Made by a program: the position numbers and the translations under genes
The notes under the pieces: generated by a model
What the model was told of the DNA's origin: nothing
The model's database searches: none
What the model saw: only the letters and a program-made list of their open reading frames with translations
Shown: positions 1 to 8,299 of the stretch, piece by piece
Layout of the letters: every line of letters starts with the position of its first letter
Numbering within the stretch: position 1 is the stretch's first letter
Source of the DNA: an uncultured Acetatifactor sp.
GTDB taxonomy: Bacteria > Bacillota > Clostridia > Lachnospirales > Lachnospiraceae
NCBI GenBank assembly: GCA_910585015.1
Contig: CAJUCT010000005.1
Span: 61,625-125,624 of the forward strand
Reading direction: 5' to 3'
Length of the DNA stretch: 64,000 bases

Positions 1-531
1 GTCATGATCTCCGAATGGGGCGTACCAACATAGCGGAAATGCCACGGTTCATGAGCGATGCCGGTAATATGCTCTTTCCCCGCCGGGTAGCGTTCAACAA
101 AGCCGAAAGCAGGGGCCAGTTCCCGGGACCTTTGGCAAATGCCCTCATAGGGAAAAGCCCTCATAGGGAAAAGCCGGGCGGATGAAGTCAACATCCGGCT
201 GGCGCAGCCCCAGGTCGATTGCCAGCCCCGTTTGATGCTCACTGTGTCCAGGCATGGCTACAAACTTCGCTGTAAACTCCGGGCCGTTCTCCTGGAGCGA
301 TTTTGTATAGATTTCAAGCTGTTCCTCCAAGGAGCGCCAGCCGCTGACAGGAACGATAAATTCCCAGCCGCCTAACTGCTCCATGATGCGGGATAGGGAG
401 CAAACCGCCTCCCGTTCCAGCAGAATATCGGAGTAATCGTCATGGACAGGAATCAGGTCGTGCTTGCTGTCCGGCGAATATGCGTGTTGGCTGTTGACAA
501 AAATCCGATTGTCCTCGGTATGAAAATCATA
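1..531 (-). pseudogene. vanY: VanY-type D-Ala-D-Ala carboxypeptidase remnant (frameshifted, runs off left edge)
   Basis: Zinc D,D-carboxypeptidase family that trims the terminal D-Ala of peptidoglycan stems. The reading frame shows the family motifs SGWRSLEEQ and PGHSEHQTGLAIDLG (zinc ligands His/Asp), then is interrupted near 145 by a stop. Directly after, in another frame, the expected C-terminus continues (YEGICQRSRE, then EPWHFRYVG with the catalytic Glu and last zinc His). The shift is caused by a perfect 16-bp tandem duplication (unit gccctcatagggaaaa) at about 142-173; removing one copy restores the frame. At the 5' end the frame meets a TGA near 529-531 without any start codon, so the N-terminus is also lost. 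It lies just downstream of the VanS/VanR genes, the usual neighbour order for such carboxypeptidases. Very unlikely to be functional unless the duplication is an assembly error. Confidence 0.85.
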
Positions 532-573
532 TCAAGAGTAATCGGATCATGCTTTAATATTTTGTTGTTGGTT

Positions 574-590
574 TCCTAAGAAAATCCTAA
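574..590 (-). promoter_or_regulatory. candidate VanR direct-repeat box before vanY remnant
   Basis: On the minus strand the site reads TTAGGATTTTCTTAGGA: two TTAGGA hexamers with 11-bp spacing, the layout expected for an OmpR/PhoB-class response regulator. It lies between the end of the kinase gene and the vanY remnant and is followed by AACCAACAACAAAA, a string also found (one mismatch) after the similar box at 3541-3561. Regulation by the neighbouring VanR-like protein is inferred. Confidence 0.45.
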
Positions 591-608
591 CAGGAGATTG
601 ATGTTTTC

Positions 609-1751
609 CTAATTAGTGATAGGCAGCGATACGGTAAATACCGTTGCATTTTCATGGCTTTCGGCTGTGATCGTTCCATGATGGAGTGTGACGATCTCCT
701 TTGCAATCGCCAGCCCAAGACCGGACCCGCCCGCATTGGAGCTGCGGGCCTCGTCCATCCGATAGAAACGCTCAAATATTTTGGACAGCTTTTCCTCCGG
801 GATTGTCGGCCCCTGGTTCTCAAAGGTGATTATCATTTGCCCGTCCTGCTTTTCGGCGGAGATGATGATTTCAGAATTTGGAAAGCTGTATGCCGCCGCA
901 TTTTTCAAAATGTTATTGAATACGCGGGCCAGCTTCATCGGATCACCGCAGACGCTCAAATCTTCATCTGCATGAAGAACGGCGGTATTTTCTTTTGCGG
1001 ACAGGATGGGATAAAACTCATCCACCATCTGCACCAGCATATAGTAAAGGTCAATCTGCTCCTGTTCCAGCGTGATCTGCTGCAAATTATACCGGGTGAT
1101 TTCAAAAAACTCGTTTACCAGCCGTTCCAGGCGGTTTGCCTTGTCCAGCGCAATATGGGTATATTTTGCTTTCTGCTCTGGCGGCATATCAGGCGCTTCG
1201 TCCAGCAGACTTAAATAGCCAATAACGGAGGTTAAGGGTGTTTTCAAGTCGTGGGCCAGATACGTCACCAAGTCATTCTTCTGCGCGGCCTCGTTCCGAA
1301 GGGCCTGTTCGCTGCGGAGCATGGCTGTTCTGATTTCTGCCATCTGCGTTGAAATTTCAGCATATTCTCGCGGGAAAATTTTATCTGCGTTCTGCCCTCC
1401 CACCATGTAGCTATGAAGAAGTTCACTTATATCGGTAATGGTCTTTCTCTTTTCTGACCGAGCATAAAAATGGGCAACCACAAGTACAATGACAATTCCT
1501 GCGGTAACAACGCCAACAAGTATCCAAAGCAAAAGGACTTTCAGCCTTTCCCATAGCGGCTCATGGAAGATGGCCTCCTGCTGTGCCTCCGGCAAGTATC
1601 GGTTTGATGTTGTCATGTAGTTTTCTTCAAACCAATTTACGAAAGAACCGTTCCATACATTGTCAACAAGAAAGTATAGCGCATGACAGAGGGCCGCACC
1701 AAGCAAAATTGCTCCAATATAGAGAAGCAGTTTCTTTTGTTTATGTTTCAA
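609..1751 (-). CDS. vanS: VanS-like sensor histidine kinase
   Basis: Membrane histidine kinase of 380 residues. Two membrane segments (about 8-29 and 72-94) bracket a short extracytoplasmic loop of about 40 residues. The H-box LAHDLKTPLTSVIGYL puts the phospho-accepting His at about residue 167; the N-box NNILKNAAAYS (Asn about 284) and G-box GGSGLGLAIA (about 341-350) complete the HATPase domain. The start is a TTG that overlaps the last 11 bases of the response-regulator gene and is preceded by GGAGTGGGG, suggesting translational coupling. The short sensor loop and the adjacent carboxypeptidase remnant fit the VanS group, but no D-Ala-D-Lac or D-Ala-D-Ser ligase is present, so glycopeptide resistance cannot be claimed; cell-wall stress sensing is the cautious reading. 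Confidence 0.85.
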   Translation of the reverse strand: MKHKQKKLLLYIGAILLGAALCHALYFLVDNVWNGSFVNWFEENYMTTSNRYLPEAQQEAIFHEPLWERLKVLLLWILVGVVTAGIVIVLVVAHFYARSEKRKTITDISELLHSYMVGGQNADKIFPREYAEISTQMAEIRTAMLRSEQALRNEAAQKNDLVTYLAHDLKTPLTSVIGYLSLLDEAPDMPPEQKAKYTHIALDKANRLERLVNEFFEITRYNLQQITLEQEQIDLYYMLVQMVDEFYPILSAKENTAVLHADEDLSVCGDPMKLARVFNNILKNAAAYSFPNSEIIISAEKQDGQMIITFENQGPTIPEEKLSKIFERFYRMDEARSSNAGGSGLGLAIAKEIVTLHHGTITAESHENATVFTVSLPITN

Positions 1752-2448
1752 TTTTATACCCCACTCCCCATATCGTTGTAATATATTTTGGACTGTCTAT
1801 GGTATCGCCCAGCTTCTCCCGCAAATGCCGGATATGAACGGTGATTGTATTGTTGCTTTTGCTATAATACTCGTCCTTCCAAATTTCGTGAAACAGTTCC
1901 TCGGAGCTGACAACCTTTCCCTTGCGTTCCAACAAAATGCGTAAAATAGAAAATTCGGTTGGTGTCAGGGAAAGCGGTTTCCCATTCAGAAGGCAGGCAT
2001 GAGTACCCGTATTCATTTCCAGACCAGAGTGCAGGAGCAAATTGGATGCTTGTTCCTGACTGGAAGCCTGGGCGGGGTTATATCGTTTATACCGCCGGAG
2101 CTGGGCCTTTACTCTTGCTGCCAATTCCAAAGGGCGAAAAGGCTTTGTGACATAATCATCCGCCCCCAGGGTCAGGCCGGTGATTTTGTCGGTTTCTGTG
2201 TCCTTGGCTGTCAACATGATGATGGGATAAGTATGCCGCTCCCTGATCTTCTGGCAGAGGGCAAAGCCGTTCACCTCCGGCAGCATAATATCCAGAATGG
2301 CTAAATCAAGCTCGATGGATTCAATGCAGGCAAGGGCATCTTTAGCCGAGTAAAACTTAAACACCTCGTAGTTCTCGTTTTGGAGATACAATTCCACCAA
2401 ATCAGAAATTTCAGGTTCATCATCAACTACTAAAATTTTGTCGGGCAT
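1741..2448 (-). CDS. vanR: VanR-like response regulator
   Basis: OmpR-family regulator of 235 residues. The receiver domain (1-118) has acidic pocket DD at 9-10, phospho-acceptor Asp53 in AILDIMLPE, Thr80 and Lys102 (TKPF). The C-terminal half (about 135-235) is a winged helix ending ITTIWGVGYKIE. The receiver sequence closely follows the VanR type (ILVVDDEPEISDLVELYL, GADDYVTKPF). It is the first gene of vanR-vanS-vanY; the ATG at 2448 has GAGG eight bases upstream. Candidate direct-repeat boxes in front of vanY and of the gene at 2725-3423 suggest its regulon. Confidence 0.9.
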   Translation of the reverse strand: MPDKILVVDDEPEISDLVELYLQNENYEVFKFYSAKDALACIESIELDLAILDIMLPEVNGFALCQKIRERHTYPIIMLTAKDTETDKITGLTLGADDYVTKPFRPLELAARVKAQLRRYKRYNPAQASSQEQASNLLLHSGLEMNTGTHACLLNGKPLSLTPTEFSILRILLERKGKVVSSEELFHEIWKDEYYSKSNNTITVHIRHLREKLGDTIDSPKYITTIWGVGYKIET

Positions 2449-2662
2449 TGGGCGACCTCTTTTCTATAACCGTAGTCAAAGACATTCTATCAAGCATTTT
2501 TTTGAGTTCTTTGTTTTGGGGGCTGGCAGTTTATGAAAGGTTTCTTAACATCAGGTAGTTTGCAACTATATTATACTGCTTCGGTGTCTGCTCTGCAAGG
2601 ATAGCACACATCTTAAAACAAATTCAATGCGTTCGTTTCTTCTTATGATGCAAATGATGCAA

Positions 2663-2699
2663 AAAGACCCGGCGGACTTTGATTGCCCGCCAAGTCTTT
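2663..2699 (-). terminator. intrinsic terminator after the 2725-3423 gene
   Basis: Minus-strand hairpin with stem AAAGAC..GGCGG pairing with CCGCC..GTCTTT followed by TTTT. It sits directly downstream of the anchored protein gene and upstream of vanR, separating the two transcription units. The rest of the 276-base gap up to vanR shows only promoter-like AT-rich sequence, including TATAAT-like sequence near 2568-2575 and TTAAGAAACC near 2535. Confidence 0.7.
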
Positions 2700-2724
2700 G
2701 TTTCGGTTTCTACTGCCGCAAAAT

Positions 2725-3423
2725 CTAATCCAGATTTGATTGCTTCTGGAGAGAACCGTCCTCAGCGTAGGCGTAGATCGTTTCGTAGGAACCAAGTACA
2801 TCGTGTTCCTCCTCAATCAACTGCCGGTTTTGCAGGTCGATTTCTAATGCACCGCTACCACACAAGGTAAATCCATATACAAAGCGGTCTGTCTCTTGAT
2901 CCCACAGGAAATAGCTATATGGTACGTTGTGCGGATAAGAGCTAACTGCCAGCAGACCAAAATCCTCCGCACCATCAAAGTTCAGATCACGGACATCTGG
3001 CTCTCCGACTGCACTATTCTGATTCACATATAAACCAACCCAAGCATGATCCTCTACTGCTGGAACATCCTTCGGAAGAATGGTCTGTATCAGTTCTTTC
3101 CCCTCAAAGACCAGGACTTGGTTCACAGAAAAGTAGTCTTTTTGGGGTTCGGTTGAATCCAACGCTATTGTTAATTCTCTACCCTCGGCAACCTGAACAG
3201 AAAAGGTATACATCCCCTCAAAGCGCTCTGTGGAAGAGGGAGGTTCCGTAATATTCTGGCTCTCTTGGTCTGTCGTACTGCCGGGGGTTGGCTCCATAGT
3301 TTCCGGCGGGGAGGGCTGGGGATTAGGCCGCTTTGCCGCCGAGGTGAGAAAGGCCGTCGCAAGCCCAATAATCAGGAATACCGCTACAAGGGCTGCGATA
3401 ATCGACATTTTTTTATTTTTCAT
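2725..3423 (-). CDS. membrane-anchored extracytoplasmic protein of unknown function
   Basis: A 232-residue protein with an N-terminal signal-anchor (about 7-29, no lipobox cysteine), a Pro/Thr-rich linker (30-65) and a soluble domain of about 165 residues. The segment DLNFDGAEDFGLL resembles the acidic turn found in FG-GAP/XAC2610-like beta domains (D-x-N-x-D-G-x-x-D), which may bind calcium. The family was not recognised further. Its promoter region carries a TTAGGA-N5-TTAATA box like the one before vanY, so membership of the VanR-type cell-envelope regulon is inferred. It is monocistronic with its own terminator. Confidence 0.6.
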   Translation of the reverse strand: MKNKKMSIIAALVAVFLIIGLATAFLTSAAKRPNPQPSPPETMEPTPGSTTDQESQNITEPPSSTERFEGMYTFSVQVAEGRELTIALDSTEPQKDYFSVNQVLVFEGKELIQTILPKDVPAVEDHAWVGLYVNQNSAVGEPDVRDLNFDGAEDFGLLAVSSYPHNVPYSYFLWDQETDRFVYGFTLCGSGALEIDLQNRQLIEEEHDVLGSYETIYAYAEDGSLQKQSNLD

Positions 3424-3540
3424 CTTGGATAGAATCCTTTCGTCTAAAACGCTGCTTCACAGCAAATTATTATAGTTTTGGCACCAAACCAGCAGTATTG
3501 TATCACGGTTTTGCTGTTGGTTCTTTATTTTTTTGATGAG

Positions 3541-3561
3541 ATTTTATTAAGATTTTCCTAA
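3541..3561 (-). promoter_or_regulatory. candidate VanR box and promoter for 2725-3423
   Basis: The minus strand reads TTAGGAAAATCTTAATAAAAT, two half-sites 11 bp apart. Downstream lies AACCAACAGCAAAA, matching the string that follows the box before vanY, then TACAAT (3497-3502) as a plausible -10. The resemblance of two promoters inside one two-component locus supports a shared regulator. Confidence 0.4.
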
Positions 3562-3827
3562 CGACGGAAAAATGTTTTGGGGGGGGGAACTTACTATAGG
3601 CAAGCTGAAGAACGATTGAGGGTATTAATAATCTGTAGACAAACGGCACAAACGATTTTGGCATCATATTTCGTATGTTTTCCCGTTCGGAGCGAATCAC
3701 TTCTGTGTATCTAAAACAGGAGGTGTTTGCTTCCATGATAATGTCGAATTTTGCACGCAGGATTGCAGGACAGGTCATTGTGTCAGGAATTTTTGCGTGC
3801 AGGAAACAGTGACAGGGAACGCCCCTG
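3562..3827. other. intergenic stretch with one tiny open frame
   Basis: No recognisable gene. A plus-strand frame of 25 codons (ATG 3735, stop 3810-3812; starts MIMSNFARRIAGQ) is preceded by AGGAGGTG with good spacing, so it may be the 5' remnant of a lost gene or a leader peptide. A short hairpin GACAGGG/CCCTGTC at about 3811-3829 covers the end of the phosphorylase gene but has no T-run. Confidence 0.25.
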
Positions 3828-4598
3828 TCATTTATCAAACCGAATTAATGACTCCAGTGTTATCTGGAAAATGGTCTCTCTGGCTGATAAGTTTTCATTC
3901 CAATTTCTATTGTCATATTTTTCTGTTCCAACCAGAATATCCCCGCTGTATAACAGCTGGCCGAATACTTTGTTCCGAAATTGGGCTATCGCAGCCATGG
4001 TGGCGCATTCCATCTCAACCGTCTGGCAGCCCTGACTGATCCTGTGCTCCACCATGTCCCTTGTCTCCCGGTAAAAGCCGTCCGTTGTCCATGTGGTGCA
4101 TTCAATGTATGGTATTCCATAATCTTCCAGCACCTGCTTAAATATTTGCACCGGTTTTTTATGTATTTCAACATATTTGCTTGGCGGTAGATATTTGTAG
4201 GAAGCTCCCTCGTCTCTCAGCGCCCGGACCGGGATCATGATGTCTCCCGCCGGAATATCGGCAAGTACGCCGCAGCCCCCACAGCATAATAATACCTCTA
4301 CGCCCTTTCCATACAGCCAGTCCGTCATCATCGCAATGGAGCCGGAAGCCACCACGGCCTGAATCACGCAAATGTCCGTCTCCTTATATCTGAGCCTGTA
4401 GGCAGGAAACTCTTTCATTTCGGAGAAATATGTACCAATGATCTCACCGGGGTATTTCTTCAAAAAAGCTTCCAGCACTTCCCTAAAGAAAGTCATAACG
4501 CACAGACGCGGAAATGGTTCCTCGCTTTTTGCGGGGTTGATTACCGCACTGCACTCCGTGCTGTACTCTAAAATTGGAAACTCGTTTTCGATAATCAT
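3828..4598 (-). CDS. nucleoside phosphorylase (PNP/UDP family)
   Basis: A 256-residue member of the purine/uridine phosphorylase superfamily, which cleaves nucleosides with phosphate to base plus ribose-1-phosphate in salvage. Family features are a Gly-rich segment LLCCGGCGVLADIPAGDIMIP, the nucleoside/ribose motif EMECATMAAIAQF (Met-Glu pair binding ribose), and a late Asp (YSGDIL) of the base pocket. An upstream in-frame TTG at 4616 is possible, but the ATG at 4598 has GGAGGA nine bases before it and is preferred. Substrate (uridine versus purine) cannot be told from sequence alone. Confidence 0.8.
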   Translation of the reverse strand: MIIENEFPILEYSTECSAVINPAKSEEPFPRLCVMTFFREVLEAFLKKYPGEIIGTYFSEMKEFPAYRLRYKETDICVIQAVVASGSIAMMTDWLYGKGVEVLLCCGGCGVLADIPAGDIMIPVRALRDEGASYKYLPPSKYVEIHKKPVQIFKQVLEDYGIPYIECTTWTTDGFYRETRDMVEHRISQGCQTVEMECATMAAIAQFRNKVFGQLLYSGDILVGTEKYDNRNWNENLSARETIFQITLESLIRFDK

Positions 4599-4631
4599 AA
4601 GCTTTTCCTCCAGCAACTTTTTCCTAAAATC

Positions 4632-4763
4632 CTACTGTCCCCTTAACTCCTGCAGCAGCGCACCCACTCTCTCCGTCGGAATCTGTTCCTGTTCAGCATA
4701 GGCCAGAACATCCCGCAGACGTTCTTCGATATAACGCTCCGGCTCGTTGCATTTACCCCGCAT
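4632..4763 (-). CDS. small hypothetical protein or gene remnant
   Basis: Open frame of 43 residues beginning MRGKCNEPERYIEERL and ending ALLQELRGQ, highly charged and probably helical. It lies 33 bases upstream of the phosphorylase start and in the same direction. No clear ribosome site precedes the ATG, so it may be the C-terminal remainder of a larger gene. Not recognised. Confidence 0.3.
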   Translation of the reverse strand: MRGKCNEPERYIEERLRDVLAYAEQEQIPTERVGALLQELRGQ

Positions 4764-4807
4764 AAATGGAGTTTAGCCGGGGTTGTTAAGCTTCGTTCAA
4801 ACCTGTG

Positions 4808-5042
4808 TTATTGTGTTGAGGGATAGTTGAAAGTTTTAAACAATCGAAACAGAGCACTAATAATAAATCCGACACACCATCCTATTGCAATTGTTCCGAC
4901 AAACAACAGAATATAATTCCTATAGTATACTTCCTATGGTTTTTAACCGCAGACCAGCAAAAACAGAAACAGCTATTCCAATAATCAGAAAAATAACTGT
5001 GTCAGATTCAAACAGTTCCTGTAATATAGGAAAATATCTCAT
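4808..5042 (-). pseudogene. small two-helix membrane protein, frameshifted or internally deleted
   Basis: ATG at 5042 with GAGGAG ribosome site opens a frame (MRYFPILQELFESDTVIFLI...) with one membrane helix that stops at 4920. In the next frame a second hydrophobic segment (ILLFVGTIAIGWCVGFIIS) continues to a stop at 4808-4810. The two halves read as one small membrane protein split at about 4925. Similar small proteins I recall are longer between the helices, so an internal deletion is more likely than a simple one-base error. Confidence 0.45.
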
Positions 5043-5085
5043 GGTTTATTCTCCTCAAATCGAACAACCTAATCTATTTATCGTT

Positions 5086-5601
5086 TCACAACTTGATGTC
5101 CACCTGATACTCTTCATCTATCAAAATATACTCCGCACCATATTTAAGGCACTGCTCCAGCATCTGGGCGTTATCCCTGCGCACCGTCTCCGGCGTACAG
5201 TACTCATCGTCCAAACGCTCTTCGATGACGCTCGCGAATTTTTTAATGGATTCAAAGTGATTCGCAATATATTTCTCGCTCATAACCAGGCAATAGTATT
5301 TGATCTCTCTTAAATACTCCGCCTCAAAATCCTTCTCCCATTCAAAGGGAATATAGCACCCCTCCACAATGAGATTCTGCCCATTTTCAATGGCCGTCTT
5401 TATCATTTCACGTACAATGGGCCATAGATAATCTGTCAGTGCCATGTCATCGCTTACGGGAGTGAGTGTTGTCTGGCCGCTGCGGATAAGACCCATCTTC
5501 AAGTGGTCTATAGAAAGATAGGGATATTTATACTTCTCCAGCAGTCTCTGTGAAAGCATTGTCTTGCCTGTGTGGGACGCGCCTGTAATTAAAACAATCA
5601 T
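5086..5601 (-). CDS. small P-loop kinase-like ATPase
   Basis: A 171-residue P-loop NTPase. Walker A is GASHTGKT at residues 7-14, right after the first beta strand (MIVLITG); LIVEGCYIPF resembles the central beta strand and lid entry of AAA_33 or shikimate/adenylate-type kinases. Several Arg residues in the C-terminal half (ERLDDEYCTPETVRRDN) could form the lid. The ATG at 5601 has AGGAGG eight bases upstream; the open frame extends about 195 bases further upstream, but that part lacks composition or motifs of a real protein and contains the ribosome site. A second short frame upstream ends TGA overlapping this ATG. Substrate unknown. Confidence 0.65.
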   Translation of the reverse strand: MIVLITGASHTGKTMLSQRLLEKYKYPYLSIDHLKMGLIRSGQTTLTPVSDDMALTDYLWPIVREMIKTAIENGQNLIVEGCYIPFEWEKDFEAEYLREIKYYCLVMSEKYIANHFESIKKFASVIEERLDDEYCTPETVRRDNAQMLEQCLKYGAEYILIDEEYQVDIKL

Positions 5602-5874
5602 ATTATCCTCCTGTGGGTACCAATTATTTCGTCTTTGTCCAATGCGGCAAAATTCGTTGTGGGATTTAAGCGGCCCCCCATCTCCTATGTGCCCGCCATC
5701 CAGCAGAGGCGACTCGTTCAAAAAGTGCCTGATATTGACAGCCGCCACCTGCGTTTTGTACCTCAACTCCAACTCCTGTGCATTTATATCATTCAAATAT
5801 TACCATAAGTCGCTGTTCAAGTCAATATAACCATCATGAGTACCATAAAAGCATCGCTATAACCCTGTACTTTC

Positions 5875-7206
5875 TCAGTACCCAAGCCTTTTTCTATATT
5901 TCAGGAACATGAAAGCAGACAGGGCAAGGGCCATCAACTCTGCCGCCGGCGTTGCCAGCCAGATGCCATTCACGCCCAGGAGCATAGGAAAAACAATCAT
6001 GGTGATCAACATAAACACAAATGACCTGGAAAATGCAAGGATGGCCGACACAATCCCATTAGACAACGCAGTAAACATCCCGCTGGCAAAAATATTAAAC
6101 CCGATAAAAAGCAAAGCAATCGTACATATCCTGTTTCCCGATACCGCCAGCGCATACACCGGGTTATCCGAACGGGCAAAGACAGATACCAGCGGTCTTG
6201 TCAGTCCAAAAGAGGCAGCAGCCATAATTCCGGAGATAACGGCAATCACTCTCATGCTGATCCCCACCAGCTTTTTCAGTTTTTCAAAATTCTGTTCCCC
6301 ATGATAAAAGCTCAGCATGGGTGCCACCCCGTAGGAATATCCCGTATAAAGGGAACTGGCAAACATCAACACATACATGATAATGGTGACAGCCGCAACA
6401 CCGTTCTCCCCAACGTAATGAAGCATCGTCCAGTTGAACATCATCGTAATAATCCCGGTGACAAGTGCGGTCGCCATCTCAGAACAACCGTTTGTAGCGG
6501 CATCTACAAGAACCTTAAATCGGAATACCGGCTTCTTGAAATGTAACAGGTTCTTTTTTCGGCAAAAGACTGCCAGGCCCACAACAGCCGTCACGGAATA
6601 CCCCAGACCGGTCGCAATAGCCGCGCCGTTGATCCCCATGCCAAATCCAGCAATAAACCCATAGTCAAGCGCCATATTCAACACACCGCCCGTCACCGAA
6701 CAGGCAAGGGATAAAGCTGCCTTCTCACTTGCTATCATGTACAGGGTAAAATTGTTCATCAACAGAATAGGAATCGTAAACAGCAGATAACAGCTTAAAT
6801 ATTCCACACAATACCTCTCCACATCCGCCGAAAGATTCATTCCCGCGAAGAAATGCCCCATGGTCATATACCCAAGAAAGCACATAAGGGCCCCCACCAG
6901 TACATTCACCAGGATCAGGGAAGTAAAATCTTCCTTCGCCTCCTCACTCTTGCCCTCCCCCATCTTTTTCATGATGACTGCGCTCCCCCCTGTGGCAAGC
7001 ATGGTGGAAACAGCAGTGACAAGCTGGATAACCGGTGCAGTTAGATTGATCGCCGAGAGCGCGTTCGTGCCGATCAGGTTTGATACAAACAAACCGTCGA
7101 CCATTGTGTAAAAAGACATAAATACCGTCATGGCAATAGTAGGCACGGCAAACTTTAAAACATTTCTAAGTGTTACAGGTTTCTGATATGCATTTTGATT
7201 TTCCAT
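5875..7206 (-). CDS. MATE family multidrug/cation antiporter
   Basis: A 443-residue inner-membrane exporter of the MATE family with about twelve hydrophobic helices in two homologous halves; typical strings are ...PTIAMTVFMSFYTMVDGLFVSNLIG... in helix 1 and GVNGIWLATPAAE near the end. It probably expels cationic drugs or toxic metabolites using ion gradients. ATG 7206 has AGGAGGAAAAAAT upstream, preferred to an earlier in-frame start. It is divergent from a MerR-type regulator and is preceded by a perfect MerR operator set in a 19-bp-spacer promoter, so induction by that regulator is strongly suggested. Confidence 0.9.
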   Translation of the reverse strand: MENQNAYQKPVTLRNVLKFAVPTIAMTVFMSFYTMVDGLFVSNLIGTNALSAINLTAPVIQLVTAVSTMLATGGSAVIMKKMGEGKSEEAKEDFTSLILVNVLVGALMCFLGYMTMGHFFAGMNLSADVERYCVEYLSCYLLFTIPILLMNNFTLYMIASEKAALSLACSVTGGVLNMALDYGFIAGFGMGINGAAIATGLGYSVTAVVGLAVFCRKKNLLHFKKPVFRFKVLVDAATNGCSEMATALVTGIITMMFNWTMLHYVGENGVAAVTIIMYVLMFASSLYTGYSYGVAPMLSFYHGEQNFEKLKKLVGISMRVIAVISGIMAAASFGLTRPLVSVFARSDNPVYALAVSGNRICTIALLFIGFNIFASGMFTALSNGIVSAILAFSRSFVFMLITMIVFPMLLGVNGIWLATPAAELMALALSAFMFLKYRKRLGY

Positions 7207-7258
7207 ATTTTTTCCTCCTGATTTCGATTTGGCCTTGTGTTTGTTCCCTGTGCATAGT

Positions 7259-7289
7259 ATCATAGACCATACAGTAACTGTATGGTCAA
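7259..7289 (-). promoter_or_regulatory. MerR-type operator-promoter of the MATE gene
   Basis: Perfect inverted repeat at 7265-7287: arm GACCATACAGT, a central A, and the exact reverse complement. On the minus strand it is embedded between -35 TTGACC (7284-7289) and -10 TATGAT (7259-7264) with a 19-bp spacer. A 19-bp spacer with the dyad between the hexamers is the hallmark of promoters that MerR-family activators untwist. The site faces the MATE gene and adjoins the divergent MerR gene. Confidence 0.85.
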
Positions 7290-7343
7290 CAGTCAGCCGG
7301 AAAATAATTATTTTCCGCTTAAAAAATTTTCAGGAGACGAAAA

Positions 7344-8162
7344 ATGAGTGAAAAAAACAAGCTTCTTACCATCGGGCAATTTGCCGCGCTCCATGGCATT
7401 AACAAAAAAACACTGATGTGGTATGATGAAATCGGTCTGTTTGGTCCTGCCTACATCCATCCCCAAAACGGATACCGCTTTTACAATTACCACCAGAGTC
7501 CCATACTGGAAACAATCCTCCTGCTGCGGGAACTGGACGTATCCATCCCTGAAATCCAGAATTTCATGAAAAACCGCTCCGCCGCAAACCTGAAATGCCT
7601 CCTGGATGAAAAAATCGCAGAATTGGACTTACAGCTCATGCACCTGGAGGCGGTCAGAAAAACTTTATCCAACCACCGCCAGAACATGGTCACCCTCCTG
7701 ACCATGGATTTATCGGAAATAAGCATTGTGGACAAAGCAGAACACTGCCTGGTGACGATAGACATAGACCAGAGTATAACCTTTGATAAAGAAGTGGAAC
7801 TGATCACCGCAGAAACGGCCAGATTCCAGCTTGGCCGCCTTCACGATGCCTCCTACGGTTCCATGCTCCCCGTGGCCAGCCTGCTTGAAGGCCATTTTGA
7901 CAATTACACCAAACTATTCATCGAAATTCCCCGCCTTGACCACAAAAGCGGCCTGCATATACAGCCAAAGGGAAAATACCTGAGAGCTTTCCACAAAGGG
8001 AACTGGGACAGACTCCCCCTACGGTATCAGGAAATCCTTCATTATGCCCAAAACCAGGGCCTGACTCTGTCCGGCTATTCTTATGAAAAAGGAATCAATG
8101 AAACCGTCATAGACCAAATAGAGGACTATATTGTGCAGATAGAAATTCCCATCCAAGGATAG
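7344..8162 (+). CDS. MerR-family regulator with GyrI-like effector domain
   Basis: A 272-residue BmrR/BltR-like activator. The N-terminal winged helix (about 8-75) has LTIGQFAALHGINKKTLMWYDEIGLF and NGYRFY, followed by a dimerisation helix (about 78-115) and a C-terminal GyrI/BmrR-type ligand domain (about 130-270) with KGKYLRAFHKGNWDRL. Such proteins bind a drug and activate an exporter. ATG 7344 is preceded by AGGAGACGAAAA. It is the only plus-strand gene in the first 15 kb and is divergent from the MATE gene, which is its probable target. Confidence 0.9.
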   Translation: MSEKNKLLTIGQFAALHGINKKTLMWYDEIGLFGPAYIHPQNGYRFYNYHQSPILETILLLRELDVSIPEIQNFMKNRSAANLKCLLDEKIAELDLQLMHLEAVRKTLSNHRQNMVTLLTMDLSEISIVDKAEHCLVTIDIDQSITFDKEVELITAETARFQLGRLHDASYGSMLPVASLLEGHFDNYTKLFIEIPRLDHKSGLHIQPKGKYLRAFHKGNWDRLPLRYQEILHYAQNQGLTLSGYSYEKGINETVIDQIEDYIVQIEIPIQG

Positions 8163-8268
8163 AAGCCCGCACATTATATCCTCAGACATGTATTGGTTCT
8201 ATATTGCAGTCATGAACTGTATATTATAGGAGGAGTATACCCGGACAGCCTGTAAATATCTATAATAA

Positions 8269-8291
8269 TAGCCCTCCAAAATGGAAGGCTA
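8269..8291 (-). terminator. weak terminator hairpin after trpA
   Basis: Minus-strand hairpin TAGCCTTCC-ATTTT-GGAGGGCTA just below the trpA stop, followed by TTATTATAG rather than a clean T-run. It is placed to end the trp operon. Confidence 0.5.
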
Positions 8292-8299
8292 AAGGGATT

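Noticed and set aside
1..2448. Glycopeptide resistance operon
   Set aside because: Only regulator genes and a broken carboxypeptidase are present; no VanH, D-Ala-D-X ligase or VanX is in the window.
5602..5796. 65-codon upstream extension of the P-loop gene
   Set aside because: It includes the AGGAGG site for the ATG at 5601 and its translation lacks protein-like character, so the shorter start was taken.
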